64,000 bases of DNA from Arthrobacter sp. OY3WO11 (GCF_001641125.1 NZ_LWLP01000001.1:644147-708146), one strand, 5' to 3'; counted from the first letter of the stretch, positions 35,024 to 43,973 are shown. The notes: a model not told the origin generated them from the letters alone. A program made the numbers and translations.

Positions 35024-35826
35024 GCGATCACCACGTCAACGCCGGCTTCTTCCAGGGCGGCTGCGAGTTCCGGGCCTGGTTCGCTGTCTGTAATCAAGGT
35101 GTCCAGATCTTTCAGGGAGGCGAACTGGACCAGGGTTTCCGTGTCCAGCTTGGAGGAATCGGCCAGCACCACGATGCGGCGGGCCGAACGGACGAAGGCT
35201 GCCTTGACGGCGGCTTCTTCAGGATCGGGTGTGCTCAGGCCAAAACTTGCGTGGATCCCGTTGGTGCCGATGAAGGCAATGTCGGGACGGAGCCTGGCCG
35301 CCGCTTCCACGGTTGCCTGCCCTACGGCCACCTGGGTGATGCCGCGGACCCGGCCGCCCAGGATGTCCAGGGCGATTCCGGGAACGCTGGACAGTTTGCC
35401 GGCGATCGGAACCGCATGCGTGATGGCAACCAGTTCCGCCCGCGGTTCCATTGCATCGGAAGGTTCGACGGCGGCGCGGCGGGAGAGCATGTCGGCCAGG
35501 ACTTCGGTGGTGGTTCCGCCGTCGATCAGGACGCTTCCCGCAGAGTTGCGCGGAATGAGGGCCAGGGCAGCCTCGGCGATGCGGATCTTCTGGTCAGGCC
35601 GCTGGATAGCGCGCTCGTTGACACTTTCCTCGGTGGTGCTGAAGCGGTCTGCCGCAACGGCCCCGCCGTGGACCCGGCGCACGGTGCCGGCGCTTTCGAG
35701 GGTGGCAAGGTCGCGGCGTACGGTTTCGGTGGTGATGCGGAAGCGCTCGGCCAGGAGGGTCACGCTGACCCGGCCGCTGCCGGCAACAAGCTCGGCAATC
35801 ATTTGCTGGCGCTCCTCGGCGAACAC
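35020..35826 (-). CDS. fruR: DeoR/GlpR-family regulator of the fructose operon
   Basis: A 268-aa repressor. The N-terminal DeoR winged helix has ERQQMIAELV and the recognition stretch RFRITTETVRRDLATLES; the C-terminal sugar-phosphate sensor domain resembles ribose-5-phosphate isomerase folds (IDGGTTTEVLADML, VLADSSKLD). The likely effector is fructose 1-phosphate, by analogy with other fru operons. The start chosen is GTG at 35826, with GGAGG four bases upstream. It is the first gene of its own operon, a frequent actinobacterial arrangement allowing autoregulation. Confidence 0.9.
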   Translation of the reverse strand: MFAEERQQMIAELVAGSGRVSVTLLAERFRITTETVRRDLATLESAGTVRRVHGGAVAADRFSTTEESVNERAIQRPDQKIRIAEAALALIPRNSAGSVLIDGGTTTEVLADMLSRRAAVEPSDAMEPRAELVAITHAVPIAGKLSSVPGIALDILGGRVRGITQVAVGQATVEAAARLRPDIAFIGTNGIHASFGLSTPDPEEAAVKAAFVRSARRIVVLADSSKLDTETLVQFASLKDLDTLITDSEPGPELAAALEEAGVDVVIA

Positions 35827-35934
35827 GTACCCTCCGTTGCGTAAGTTCAGTTGGTGCGGTGGATCCTGCAGTGCCCACATACCGCGGTGTCCAAGCCTGC
35901 GTGACTGGCATCACATGATGTTGAGTTACTTGAC

Positions 35935-35962
35935 TTTATCTTTGCTTATGTTGGTTTGTCAA
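35935..35962 (-). promoter_or_regulatory. sigma-70-type promoter of the fru operon
   Basis: Leftward TTGACA (35962-35957) and GATAAA (35940-35935) are 16 bases apart in a conspicuously AT-rich patch. Transcription would give a leader of about 100 bases containing the symmetrical CATCA-N2-TGATG (35910-35921), a possible FruR operator. Confidence 0.65.
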
Positions 35963-36030
35963 TGGAAACCCACACGAAACAAAGTGCACGCGGTGCGGGC
36001 TCGTGACTTGCCCACAAAGGGGAAGCGAAA

Positions 36031-36063
36031 AGCCGGGCCGGACCGCGATGGTCCGGCCCGGCT
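36031..36063 (-). terminator. intrinsic terminator after the DUF6458 gene
   Basis: A perfect 14-bp stem (36031-36044 with 36050-36063) and 5-base loop, followed leftward by TTTTCGCTT, 54 bases beyond the stop of the DUF6458 gene. Confidence 0.8.
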
Positions 36064-36116
36064 CGTCGGGTTCATTCCTTGTCCAGCCAGGCAGTAGGCC
36101 GGGGCTTTACCTGTTG

Positions 36117-36374
36117 TTACAGTCCGCCGTCGCGGCTTTCGTTCCGGGTGATGCGTTCGCCGGTGTTGGGATCAACCACCGAGCGGGTCTCGCTGACACG
36201 GCGGCTGCGGCCGGGCGACGCCAGGATCAGGGAGGCAATGAGCCCAATAACGCCCACCGCGATAAGGATGTAGCCGATGAGGACCTGGTCCACGAAGGGG
36301 ATAAGGCCCGGAGCGACCGCCCAAGCGAGGATGGCGCCGAGGGCGATAAGGAAAATGGAGGATCCGATTCTCAT
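36117..36374 (-). CDS. DUF6458 family small membrane protein
   Basis: An 85-aa protein with two transmembrane helices (about residues 4-26 and 31-52) and a basic, hydrophilic tail containing VVDPNTGERITRNES. This is the typical layout of the actinobacterial DUF6458 family, whose role is unknown. GGAG stands seven bases before the start. A degenerate copy of the TAAG-N4-CTTA motif lies about 50 bases upstream, so it may belong to the stress-type regulon proposed for this window. A strong terminator follows. Confidence 0.85.
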   Translation of the reverse strand: MRIGSSIFLIALGAILAWAVAPGLIPFVDQVLIGYILIAVGVIGLIASLILASPGRSRRVSETRSVVDPNTGERITRNESRDGGL

Positions 36375-36423
36375 GAGGTGCTCCTTGTGTGGGGGCCGGG
36401 CGTGGTCATCACCCGTTGACGGT

Positions 36424-36438
36424 TGCTAAGCATGCTGT
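36424..36438 (-). promoter_or_regulatory. degenerate TAAG-N4-CTTA site before the DUF6458 gene
   Basis: Leftward the sequence is ACAGCATGCTTAGCAA: the CTTA arm and CATG centre match the motif, the TAAG arm does not, and the -10 position reads TAGCAA. It lies 50 bases before the start codon, the same distance as in stronger sites. Confidence 0.3.
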
Positions 36439-36641
36439 CCGTTAAGCGTCACGCTACAGCGCTGAGTAGTCCTGTTCAATGCTTCCGGGCGGTGCGTAAC
36501 CCATTTGTTGTGCTGTGACCCCTGTGAATGGTGGGGCGGCAGCTGCCTCCGTCCAGCACGTCCCGCCCGGCCGTCCCGCGACCGCCGCCGGTCCGGCACG
36601 GCGTCGGGCTTCTTCCCGGCCTGCCTCGCTAGGCTGATCGG

Positions 36642-37283
36642 ATGGAAACAGTTGTTTGGTCCAAGCCCGAAGACCAGCGGGCGGATACCCCGCTGCTGGT
36701 CATGATGCATGGCTACGGTACGGACGAGTCCCGCATGGTGCGCCTGTTTGAATACCTGCCGGCAGAATTCACCTGTGCGGCGCTGCGGGCCCCCATGGAT
36801 ATCGGAGACCACTATGGCTGGTTCCTGTTGGACTACTTCCTGGCCAACGATTTCGCCGACGTCATCAAGGCCACCAGCGCCGTCCAGGCCTGGATCAAGA
36901 GCGTCAAGGGCCAGCACAGCAGCGTGAGCCTGCTCGGGTATTCCCAAGGCATGGCGATGGCCAGCACCTTGCTGCGCCTCCATCCCAAGGACTACGAGGC
37001 GGTTGTGGGGTTGTCAGGCTTCGTGCTGCAGAACGAACTGCTGTCCCTCACCGAGTCCTTTGATACGCGGCCGCCTTTTTTCTGGGGGCGGGACAAGGCG
37101 GACCTGGTCATCAATGAAGACGCCATCGCCTACACGGACGAATGGCTCCAGGAGAACACCCTGCTTACCGCCAGGACGTACCCGGGCATGGGCCACGCCA
37201 TGTCCAAGACGGAGATGGTGGACGTGAGTTCGTTCCTGCGCCACTACGTGCTGCGGCCGGAGGGATCCACAAACCGGCGGTGA
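36642..37283 (+). CDS. phospholipase/carboxylesterase family alpha/beta hydrolase
   Basis: A 213-aa cytosolic esterase of the Abhydrolase_2 family. The oxyanion region is LLVMMHGYGTDES, the nucleophile Ser101 sits in LLGYSQGMAM, an acid lies in GRDKAD (Asp151 or Asp154), and the histidine is His185 in GMGHAM. Substrate is unknown; short-chain esters are typical. It is monocistronic. A small TGTTC-GT-GAACA palindrome with a run of A follows (37316-37327). Confidence 0.88.
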   Translation: METVVWSKPEDQRADTPLLVMMHGYGTDESRMVRLFEYLPAEFTCAALRAPMDIGDHYGWFLLDYFLANDFADVIKATSAVQAWIKSVKGQHSSVSLLGYSQGMAMASTLLRLHPKDYEAVVGLSGFVLQNELLSLTESFDTRPPFFWGRDKADLVINEDAIAYTDEWLQENTLLTARTYPGMGHAMSKTEMVDVSSFLRHYVLRPEGSTNRR

Positions 37284-37680
37284 CGCTGCACTGGTCCTGA
37301 GAAGTGCGTCACGTCTGTTCGTGAACAAAAAAACAGTTGCAGGCTAAATTTGTAAGCGCTTACACTCGTCTTCGGCCGTTATAGCGGCACTGAACTGGGT
37401 GAACAGGAGATCAGCGCGGTGCGGAGGATGTACTGCAGCGGGCTGCGGCCCGATGATCGGTGCCGGACCTGCACGCCTGGCGGCTCCGCCGGCTTGTCTC
37501 CAGGCCCCCGCTTGCCCATGATGGTAGAAGTGCATGGGCCGGCAGGGTCAAGGCCGCCACGTTCCCCCGTGAGCGAAGACCTGCCGCACTTCCTGAGCAG
37601 CCGGGCATCGTCGCCGCCACACTTCAGAGCATCCTTCCGTACAAGGCTGCCCGTCGTCCTGAAAGGACACCCCACCACCC
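37284..37680. other. regulatory gap before the phosphorylase operon
   Basis: This 397-base gap holds a TGTTCGTGAACA palindrome (37316-37327), the LacI-type operator at 37351-37364 and then about 315 bases without a convincing gene. Open frames there lack ribosome binding sites and family resemblance. The stretch may be a long leader for the downstream operon. Confidence 0.5.
37351..37364 (+). promoter_or_regulatory. perfect LacI-family operator before pgmB-GH65
   Basis: TGTAAGCGCTTACA is a perfect 14-bp palindrome with the central CG of LacI/CcpA-type operators (compare cre TGNAANCGNTNNCA). The preceding TTGCAG (37336-37341) could be a -35. No LacI-type gene is in the window. Confidence 0.7.
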
Positions 37681-38433
37681 ATGAGCTATAACACGGCAAC
37701 AGGCCATCCAGCCGGCGAACTCTCCGCCTGGGCCGGCGCGTCGGCAATCCTCTTTGACCTGGACGGGGTGCTGACCCCCACGGCCACTGTCCACGAGCGC
37801 GCTTGGCAGGAACTGTTCGAGGGCTTCCTGGCGTCGCAGCCACAGGTGGCGGGCTACAGCGAAAGTGACTACTTCGACCACATCGACGGCAAGCCACGTT
37901 TCGACGGCGTACGGGACTTCCTGGCTTCGCGCGGAATCGTGCTTCCCGAGGGTCCCACGGACGATGACCCCGCCAACACCACTGTGCAGGGCCTGGGGAA
38001 CCGGAAGAACCGGATCTTCAATGACATCGTGAGCACCGGCGTCGAGCCCTTCGAAGGTTCTGTACGCTTCCTCGAAGCCGCACTGCAGCGCGGACTGAAG
38101 GTCGCCGTCGTCTCTTCCTCCCGCAACGCACCCGCTGTCCTGGAGGCGGCCGGGCTCAGCGACCGCTTCCCCGTAGTGGTGGACGGTGTGGTGGCCGCAA
38201 GCGAAGGCCTGCCCGGCAAACCGAGCCCGGCCACCTACGAGTACGCAGCCCGCCTGCTGGACCTGCCCAGCGAGGAATGCGTGGTGGTGGAGGACGCAGT
38301 CTCCGGCGTCCAGGCCGGGGAGGCCGGATCTTTCCACTCCGTCATTGGAGTGGACCGTGGAGCCGGGCGGCAGACCCTTCTCGACGCCGGCGCAACCCTG
38401 GTGGTCAATGACCTCAAGGAACTGCTTCCCTAA
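37681..38433 (+). CDS. pgmB: HAD-family beta-phosphoglucomutase
   Basis: A 250-aa HAD-superfamily phosphomutase that interconverts beta-glucose 1-phosphate and glucose 6-phosphate. Motif 1 FDLDGVLTPT supplies the nucleophile Asp26 and acid/base Asp28; the helical cap spans about residues 40-115; motif 2 is VVSSSRNAP, motif 3 Lys is in GLPGKPSPATYEYAA, and motif 4 is VVEDAVSGVQAGEAG. Asp-x-Asp followed by GV-LTPT rather than GV-ITDT is a usual actinobacterial variant. It precedes the GH65 phosphorylase gene that makes its substrate, 131 bases away in the same direction. Confidence 0.9.
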   Translation: MSYNTATGHPAGELSAWAGASAILFDLDGVLTPTATVHERAWQELFEGFLASQPQVAGYSESDYFDHIDGKPRFDGVRDFLASRGIVLPEGPTDDDPANTTVQGLGNRKNRIFNDIVSTGVEPFEGSVRFLEAALQRGLKVAVVSSSRNAPAVLEAAGLSDRFPVVVDGVVAASEGLPGKPSPATYEYAARLLDLPSEECVVVEDAVSGVQAGEAGSFHSVIGVDRGAGRQTLLDAGATLVVNDLKELLP

Positions 38434-38564
38434 AGAACATCCGCCGTCCCCCACAGCGGCGCCCGCTGCTTTCCCCGGCAGCTCCTGTCAGTACCCTCTT
38501 CCCCCAATATCCCCGGGCCGGCAGCAAACCAGCTGCCCGGCCACACGTCAAAGGACCCAACACC

Positions 38565-40907
38565 ATGGCCCTGATCTCCGCGGACCGCGAAAGATTCCCC
38601 AACACCCCCTGGCAGCTCGTGGAAACACGCCACGAACAGGGCAACGAGGGGACCCTGGAAACCCTCTTTGCCCTGGGAAACGGGCACCTGGGCATCCGGG
38701 GCGCCCACTGGGCGGCAGCCGATTCCGACCTCCCCGGCAGCTTCATCAACGGGCTGCACGAAATCTGGGACATCAAGCACGCCGAAAACGCCTTCGGGTT
38801 CGCCCGCACCGGCCAGCGCATCCTCTACATCCCGGACGCCAACAACTTCACGGTCGTCCTGGACGGTGAGTCCCTCAGCCTGGCTGAGTCCGAGGTGCTG
38901 GACTACCGGCGCTCCGTCGACTTCTCCACCGGCGTCTACGAATGCCGGGTCACCTGGCAGTGCCGGTCCGGCGCCGTGGTCACCACCACCGAGCGGCGCG
39001 CCGTCGGATTCGCATCCCGGGGAAGCCTTGGCATCTCGCTGGAGGTGGCCACGGACCGCGAGGTCTCCGTGGACGTGACCTCCTCCCTGGTCAACCGGCA
39101 GGACCAGCCGGTGGAGGACCACTCGGCCCATGATCCGCGCCGTGCGGGCCGGCACGCAGGCCGTGTCCTGCTGCCCTTGCGCCTCGACGGCGGTGACGGG
39201 TCGCTCCGGCTGGCCTGGGAAGCTGCCGAATCGAAGCAGCGGGTGGGGGTCGCGGTGGACCACTGGACCTCCGCCGGCCATCAGCCGTTCGAGACCCTCG
39301 TGGACCAGGACGACAGCAGCGTCCGCTACGTGCTGGCGGTCAGCCCCGGCGAGCCGTTCCGCCTGGAAAAAAGCGTCAGCTACGCCGCCGGCCGGACCAT
39401 TCAGGACCCGTCAGTTGACCCGGCCGCTGTTGCCGAGGAGGGCCTGCGCCCGGTCGCGGACATCTTTGCCGAGAGCGAAGCGCATTACCGGGATTACTGG
39501 GCTACCGCGGACATCGTGGTGACCAGCCAGTCCGAGCTGCAGCAAGCCATCCGGTGGAACCTGTTCCAGCTTGCCCAGGCAACGGCGCGCGCGGACGTTG
39601 CCGGCATTCCCGCCAAGGGCGTGACGGGCTCCGGCTACGAGGGCCACTATTTCTGGGACCAGGAGGTCTACCTCCTGCCCTACCTGACCTACACCAACCC
39701 CGACGGCGCCCGGCAGGTCCTCGAGTTCCGCCACGGCATGCTTCCCGAAGCCAAGGTCCGGGCCAAGGAACTGAGCGTGGACGGCGCCCTGTTTCCGTGG
39801 CGCACCATTAACGGGCTCGAGGCGAGTGCCTACTACGCCGCCGGGACGGCACAGTTCCACATTGCGGCTGCCATCGCCTTTGCCACCAACCGGTACGTGT
39901 GGGCCACGAAGGACGCCGGGTTCCGGGACGGGATGGGCGCGGAACTGCTGATCGAAACGGCGCGCATGTGGGTTTCCCTGGGCTTCTTCGGCAAGGACGG
40001 GCTCTTCCATATCCATGGCGTCACCGGCCCCGACGAGTACACCGCCGTGGTCAATGACAACCTTTACACCAACGTGATGGCCCGCTTTAACCTCCGGGCT
40101 GCCGCTGCCCTGGAGCATGCGGGCGTCACCGACGAGGAGCGGCAGCTGTGGGAAGCGGCTGCGAACCGCATGCAGCTGCCCTTCGATGAGCGGATGCAGG
40201 TGCATTCCCAGGACAACGACTTCATGCACCTTGAGCCGTGGGACTGGAACACGCCCCGTTCCAAGTACCCCTTGCTGCTGCACTTCCACCCCCTGGTGAT
40301 CTACCGCCACCAGGTCCTCAAGCAGGCGGACACCGTCCTGGCGATGTTCCTGCAGTGGCAGGATTTCACGGCTGAGGAGAAACACCGGGCCTTCGACTTC
40401 TACGATCCCCTGACAACCGGCGATTCGACGCTGTCCGCCTGCGTCCAGGGCATCATGGCAGCCGAGGTGGGGTACTCCCGCGAGGCGCTGGAACACTTTA
40501 CCAACGCTGTATTCATCGACCTTGACGACACCCACGGCAACACCATCGACGGCGTTCACATTGCCTCCACCGGCGGGGTGTGGAGCTCCCTGGTCTGCGG
40601 GTTTGCCGGGTTGCGGGACCAGGGCCCGGTTCCTTACTTCGACCCGCGCCTCCCTGCTGGGTGGGACGGGCTGGCCTTCCACCTCAAGATCCGGGGCCGC
40701 CTGCTGCTGGTGGAACTCGAGACCGGCTCCATCACGCTGACCGTCCCCGGAGGGGAGCCCCTGGCGGTGGACGTCCGCGGCCAGCAGTTCACCGTCGGCG
40801 CCGAACCCGTCAGGGTGGCACTGGCTCCCGTGCCGCAGCCGGAGCCCACGGTTTTCCCCAGCGGGCATCCGACGGCGAGCATCCCGGTGGTGCGTGCCAA
40901 CAGCTGA
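38565..40907 (+). CDS. GH65 disaccharide phosphorylase (maltose/trehalose/kojibiose type)
   Basis: A 780-aa glycoside hydrolase family 65 enzyme. Inverting phosphorolysis of an alpha-glucoside releases beta-glucose 1-phosphate, which the adjacent beta-phosphoglucomutase uses. The N-terminal beta-sandwich (about 1-290) begins with NEGTLETLFALGNGHLGIRG; the (alpha/alpha)6 barrel contains KGVTGSGYEGHYFWDQEVY and the catalytic acid Glu491 in VTGPDEYTAVV; the C-terminus is a small beta-sheet domain. Substrate among maltose, trehalose, kojibiose and nigerose cannot be chosen from sequence. No sugar transporter is adjacent. Confidence 0.9.
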   Translation: MALISADRERFPNTPWQLVETRHEQGNEGTLETLFALGNGHLGIRGAHWAAADSDLPGSFINGLHEIWDIKHAENAFGFARTGQRILYIPDANNFTVVLDGESLSLAESEVLDYRRSVDFSTGVYECRVTWQCRSGAVVTTTERRAVGFASRGSLGISLEVATDREVSVDVTSSLVNRQDQPVEDHSAHDPRRAGRHAGRVLLPLRLDGGDGSLRLAWEAAESKQRVGVAVDHWTSAGHQPFETLVDQDDSSVRYVLAVSPGEPFRLEKSVSYAAGRTIQDPSVDPAAVAEEGLRPVADIFAESEAHYRDYWATADIVVTSQSELQQAIRWNLFQLAQATARADVAGIPAKGVTGSGYEGHYFWDQEVYLLPYLTYTNPDGARQVLEFRHGMLPEAKVRAKELSVDGALFPWRTINGLEASAYYAAGTAQFHIAAAIAFATNRYVWATKDAGFRDGMGAELLIETARMWVSLGFFGKDGLFHIHGVTGPDEYTAVVNDNLYTNVMARFNLRAAAALEHAGVTDEERQLWEAAANRMQLPFDERMQVHSQDNDFMHLEPWDWNTPRSKYPLLLHFHPLVIYRHQVLKQADTVLAMFLQWQDFTAEEKHRAFDFYDPLTTGDSTLSACVQGIMAAEVGYSREALEHFTNAVFIDLDDTHGNTIDGVHIASTGGVWSSLVCGFAGLRDQGPVPYFDPRLPAGWDGLAFHLKIRGRLLLVELETGSITLTVPGGEPLAVDVRGQQFTVGAEPVRVALAPVPQPEPTVFPSGHPTASIPVVRANS

Positions 40908-40918
40908 GTGCGGGGCGG

Positions 40919-40942
40919 CGGCGGGAGCCTAGTCTCCCGCCG
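40919..40942. terminator. hairpin between convergent GH65 and MFS genes
   Basis: CGGCGGGAG (40919-40927) pairs with CTCCCGCCG (40934-40942) around a 6-base loop that contains the stop codon of the leftward MFS gene. Confidence 0.5.
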
Positions 40943-42245
40943 TCGTCGTGCGTTCCAGCTCAGGTTCCCGGTCCAGGGGGTGGGCCAGTTCGTCGGCGGG
41001 CATCCGTGCAACAGCCATGGCGATGACCGCCATCACCGGGCATACCCCGCCGGCCACCAGGAAGATCAGCCAGAGGGGCAGCACCTCGGCAGCCGGCCCG
41101 GCCAGGGCCATGGACACCGGCATCAGGGCCAGCGAGACAAAGAAATCCAGGCTGGAGACCCGGCCCAGGAGGTGCGGCGGAACCCGCCGCTGGAGCAGCG
41201 TGCCCCAGATGACCATGCCCACGCTGCCTGTGGCGCCAAAGATGAACAGTGCCGCGGCGATTGCCCAGAAGCTGTCCATGACACCGACGGCGGCCAGCGG
41301 CAGGCTGCCCGCACCCCAGGACACCATCATCACCGTGAGGTAGCGGCGCGGCAGCCGGAAGGACGCGGTCAACAGCGAGCCCAGCGCGGCGCCGACCCCC
41401 ATCACGGCCAGCAGGAAGCCGAACATGCGGGAATCGCCCGCCAGCTGGTCGCGGACCACGAACGGCAGCAGGACTTCGATGGGGCCAATCAGGAACAGGA
41501 CCGAGATGCACGCCCACACCAGCGTCCACAGCAGCCACGGGGTGCGCAGGGTATAAATGACACCCTCCCGCAGGTCCTGGCGGAAGGATGACTTGCCTCG
41601 TTCAGCTCCCGCAGCCAAGGAACCGTCTTCCGTCCCATTGACGGGAGCGGCCAGTGCATGCTGGCCCAGGAAGTTCAGGACAATGAATGCCAGGAGGTGG
41701 CACACCGCAACCGCCGTGACCGCGTGCGACGGCGAGAGTGCAGCCACCACCATTCCCGCCACGGCCGGACCGGCCGCCTGCTGGAGGACGGGACGCATGG
41801 ACCCTTCCATTCCGTTCGCTGCCAGCAGGTCCTGGGCGGGAAGGATGCGCGGCAGGATTGCGGAGTAGGCAGGAAAGAAGAACGCCGCGCCGACACCCAG
41901 GACAAAGGAACCCGCAGCGACGTGCCACAGCTGGAGCAGGCCCGTCATGGCGAGTCCGCTGACGGCCGCTATCACTGCGAGGTTGGCGCCCTCCACGGCA
42001 ATGATCAGCCGGCGCTGGGGGATCCTGTCCGCAGCGATGCCGCCGGCCAGGACGAACGCCACCAGGCCCACGCTGCCGGCTGCGGCCACCAGGGACAGTT
42101 CCAGCGGACCGCCGCCCAAATGGATCACCTGGTAGACCATGGCCACGGCCCACATGCCGGAACCAAAGATTGAGATGGCAAGCGCTGCGATCAGTACCCT
42201 GTACTCGCGGTGGGCAAAAGGCCGCAGGGCCTTGGGGGTGGGCAT
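40929..42245 (-). CDS. MFS transporter, EntS-like (MFS_3)
   Basis: A 438-aa twelve-helix membrane carrier of the EntS/MFS_3 group. The N-terminus FAHREYRVLIAALAISIFGSGMW and GGIAADRIPQRRLI (loop 2-3 motif) are typical, and the middle ANGMEGSMRPVLQQAAGPAVAG matches the family helix 5 region. Members export enterobactin-like siderophores, macrolides or are of unknown function. It is 19 kb from the desABCD cluster and has no iron box that I can see, so a siderophore role is only a possibility. Monocistronic and convergent with the GH65 gene. Confidence 0.87.
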   Translation of the reverse strand: MPTPKALRPFAHREYRVLIAALAISIFGSGMWAVAMVYQVIHLGGGPLELSLVAAAGSVGLVAFVLAGGIAADRIPQRRLIIAVEGANLAVIAAVSGLAMTGLLQLWHVAAGSFVLGVGAAFFFPAYSAILPRILPAQDLLAANGMEGSMRPVLQQAAGPAVAGMVVAALSPSHAVTAVAVCHLLAFIVLNFLGQHALAAPVNGTEDGSLAAGAERGKSSFRQDLREGVIYTLRTPWLLWTLVWACISVLFLIGPIEVLLPFVVRDQLAGDSRMFGFLLAVMGVGAALGSLLTASFRLPRRYLTVMMVSWGAGSLPLAAVGVMDSFWAIAAALFIFGATGSVGMVIWGTLLQRRVPPHLLGRVSSLDFFVSLALMPVSMALAGPAAEVLPLWLIFLVAGGVCPVMAVIAMAVARMPADELAHPLDREPELERTTTAGD

Positions 42246-42365
42246 AGGCTAAGTCTAGGCTTTGGGCGAACTCCGGAGGAGCCCCGCCGGCCTGCCCCGA
42301 TAAGACGCAGCCTGTCCCGGATTGGACGCGGCGGGTGGGTGGCTGCTCCCGCGGTGGCCTAATGT

Positions 42366-42381
42366 TAAGCAACCTTAGTAT
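42366..42381 (+). promoter_or_regulatory. TAAGCAACCTTA palindrome overlapping a TAGTAT -10
   Basis: TAAG-CAAC-CTTA at 42366-42377, with -10 TAGTAT at 42376-42381 and the start codon 46 bases further. The 12-base core is identical to that before the sigma factor gene (61465-61476). No -35 hexamer is recognisable at the expected distance. Confidence 0.6.
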
Positions 42382-42427
42382 GAGGAATTCCGGCACAGGC
42401 GTGCCGGCGAGACAAGCAGAGGTGACC

Positions 42428-43240
42428 ATGGCCAAGCGCAGCAATCCCGCAGTACGGATAGCACAGGAAACCGCCCACAACGCGGTGTTCGACGCAGACG
42501 GGAAGCCCAAACCCGGTGTCCACAATATGCTCCTGAAGGCGGTGGAGATCCAGCGCCCGCTGGTGGTGGCCTACATCCGCCGGCTGCAGAGGAAGCACCC
42601 CCGGGCCACGGCCGCCCAGCTCGCCGACATCCTGGAACGCGACTACCTCCGCGCGGTCACCGGCGGCGGTGCGCTGGTAGGTGCTACCGCCGTCGTGCCC
42701 GGCGTGGGCACCGTGGCATCCCTCGGATTGTCCGCCGCCGCAACGGTCGGGTTCCTGGAAGCAACTGCCCTTTACTCCACCTCCCTTGCCGAGTTGCACG
42801 GGATCCGGCTCACCAACCCGGAGAAGGCCAGCACCATGGTCATGGCCATCATGCTGGGCGAGGAAGGGACAGCCCTCATTGGGACGCTCAGCGGCCAGGC
42901 TGCCGGCAGGGAAATGAACGCCAACAACGCCTGGGGCAACGTCCTGTCCAAGTCGATGGTCGTGCCGGGCTTCGGCAGCATCCGGAACAGGATCCAGAAA
43001 GCCTTCCTCAAGAACCTCCTCAAGCGGCAGGGATCCGCCCTGTTCGGCCGGGCACTGCCGTTCGGGATCGGGGCGGTGGTGGGCGGAGCCGGTAACCTCG
43101 TGATGGGCCGTGCGGTGGTGGCCAACGCCAAGGAGGCGTTTGGACCCATGCCGGATACCATCCCCGGAGAGCTCACGGCTGCCGCGGCGGCCCAGGACAC
43201 CCCGACGCTGGAAGGCAACACTCTTGGATCTCAACGCTGA
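42428..43240 (+). CDS. conserved-looking hypothetical protein with glycine-rich hydrophobic segment
   Basis: A 270-aa protein I do not recognise with certainty. After a basic helical N-terminus comes a hydrophobic Gly/Ala-rich stretch (GGGALVGATAVVPGVGTVASLGLSA interrupted by no charge), then an amphipathic region with EATALYSTSLAELHG, and a second small-residue-rich hydrophobic stretch (FGIGAVVGGAGNLVMG); it may associate with membranes, in a style similar to EcsC or DUF697-like proteins. The start has GAGGTGACC immediately upstream and a motif-class promoter about 47 bases before it. Its last 17 bases overlap pxpA. Confidence 0.75.
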   Translation: MAKRSNPAVRIAQETAHNAVFDADGKPKPGVHNMLLKAVEIQRPLVVAYIRRLQRKHPRATAAQLADILERDYLRAVTGGGALVGATAVVPGVGTVASLGLSAAATVGFLEATALYSTSLAELHGIRLTNPEKASTMVMAIMLGEEGTALIGTLSGQAAGREMNANNAWGNVLSKSMVVPGFGSIRNRIQKAFLKNLLKRQGSALFGRALPFGIGAVVGGAGNLVMGRAVVANAKEAFGPMPDTIPGELTAAAAAQDTPTLEGNTLGSQR

Positions 43241-43973
43241 CCTTGGCGAATCATTCGGCTCCTGGCGGATGGGGGACGACCCCGCCATGTTCCAGCTGGT
43301 CACCAGTGCCAATGTGGCGTGCGGCTTCCACGCCGGGGACCCGGTCACCATGCTGGACAGCTGCCGGGCAGCCTATGAACTCGATGTGACCGTCGGCGCC
43401 CACGTGGGGTACCGGGACCTGGCCGGCTTCGGCCGCCGCTCGCTGGACATGAGCTTCGACGAGCTCTTCGGCGACGTGCTGTACCAGCTGGGAGCGCTCG
43501 ACGGCGTTGCCCACGCAGTTGGTGCCTCCGTGGACTATGTGAAGCCGCACGGTGCCCTGTACAACCGGCTGGTCCACGATGCCGAACAGGCTTCGGCCGT
43601 GGTGGCCGCGGTGAACGCCTACGATCCGGGCCTGCCCATCTTGGGGCTCCCGGACTCCGAGCTCCTGAAGCAGGCCAGGCACGCCGGGCATCCGGTGTTC
43701 ATCGAGGCCTTCGTGGACCGCGCCTATCGGCCGGACGGCACGCTGCTTCCGCGCTCGGAGGAGGGTGCCGTGCTGCACGACGTCGACGCGATCGTTGAGC
43801 GGGCCGTGCGGCTGGCTGCCAAGGGCGAAGTGGTGGCCGTGGACGGAACAGTGGTGCAGGTCAGGCCGGATTCCCTGTGCATCCACGGCGACACCCCGGG
43901 TGCCGTGGAGATGGCTGCCGCCGTCCGTGCGGGACTGGAAGCTGCCGGCATCGAGCTGGAGTCGTTCGCGTAG
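43224..43973 (+). CDS. pxpA: 5-oxoprolinase subunit PxpA (LamB/YcsF family)
   Basis: A 249-aa subunit of ATP-dependent 5-oxoprolinase (PxpABC), which opens pyroglutamate to glutamate. The family N-terminus LDLNADLGESFGSW begins at a TTG start (43224) that has GGAAGG eight bases upstream; ANVACGFHAGDPVTM, VGAHVGYRDLAGFGRR, YVKPHGALYN and CIHGDTPGAVEMA follow. It overlaps the unknown upstream gene by 17 bases, so the two are coupled. PxpB and PxpC, normally adjacent, are not here, which is unusual. Confidence 0.92.
   Translation: MDLNADLGESFGSWRMGDDPAMFQLVTSANVACGFHAGDPVTMLDSCRAAYELDVTVGAHVGYRDLAGFGRRSLDMSFDELFGDVLYQLGALDGVAHAVGASVDYVKPHGALYNRLVHDAEQASAVVAAVNAYDPGLPILGLPDSELLKQARHAGHPVFIEAFVDRAYRPDGTLLPRSEEGAVLHDVDAIVERAVRLAAKGEVVAVDGTVVQVRPDSLCIHGDTPGAVEMAAAVRAGLEAAGIELESFA

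Noticed and set aside
37316-37327. TGTTCGTGAACA as a LexA/SOS box
   Set aside because: Half-sites are in the opposite orientation (GTTC-GAAC rather than GAAC-GTTC) and no damage gene follows.
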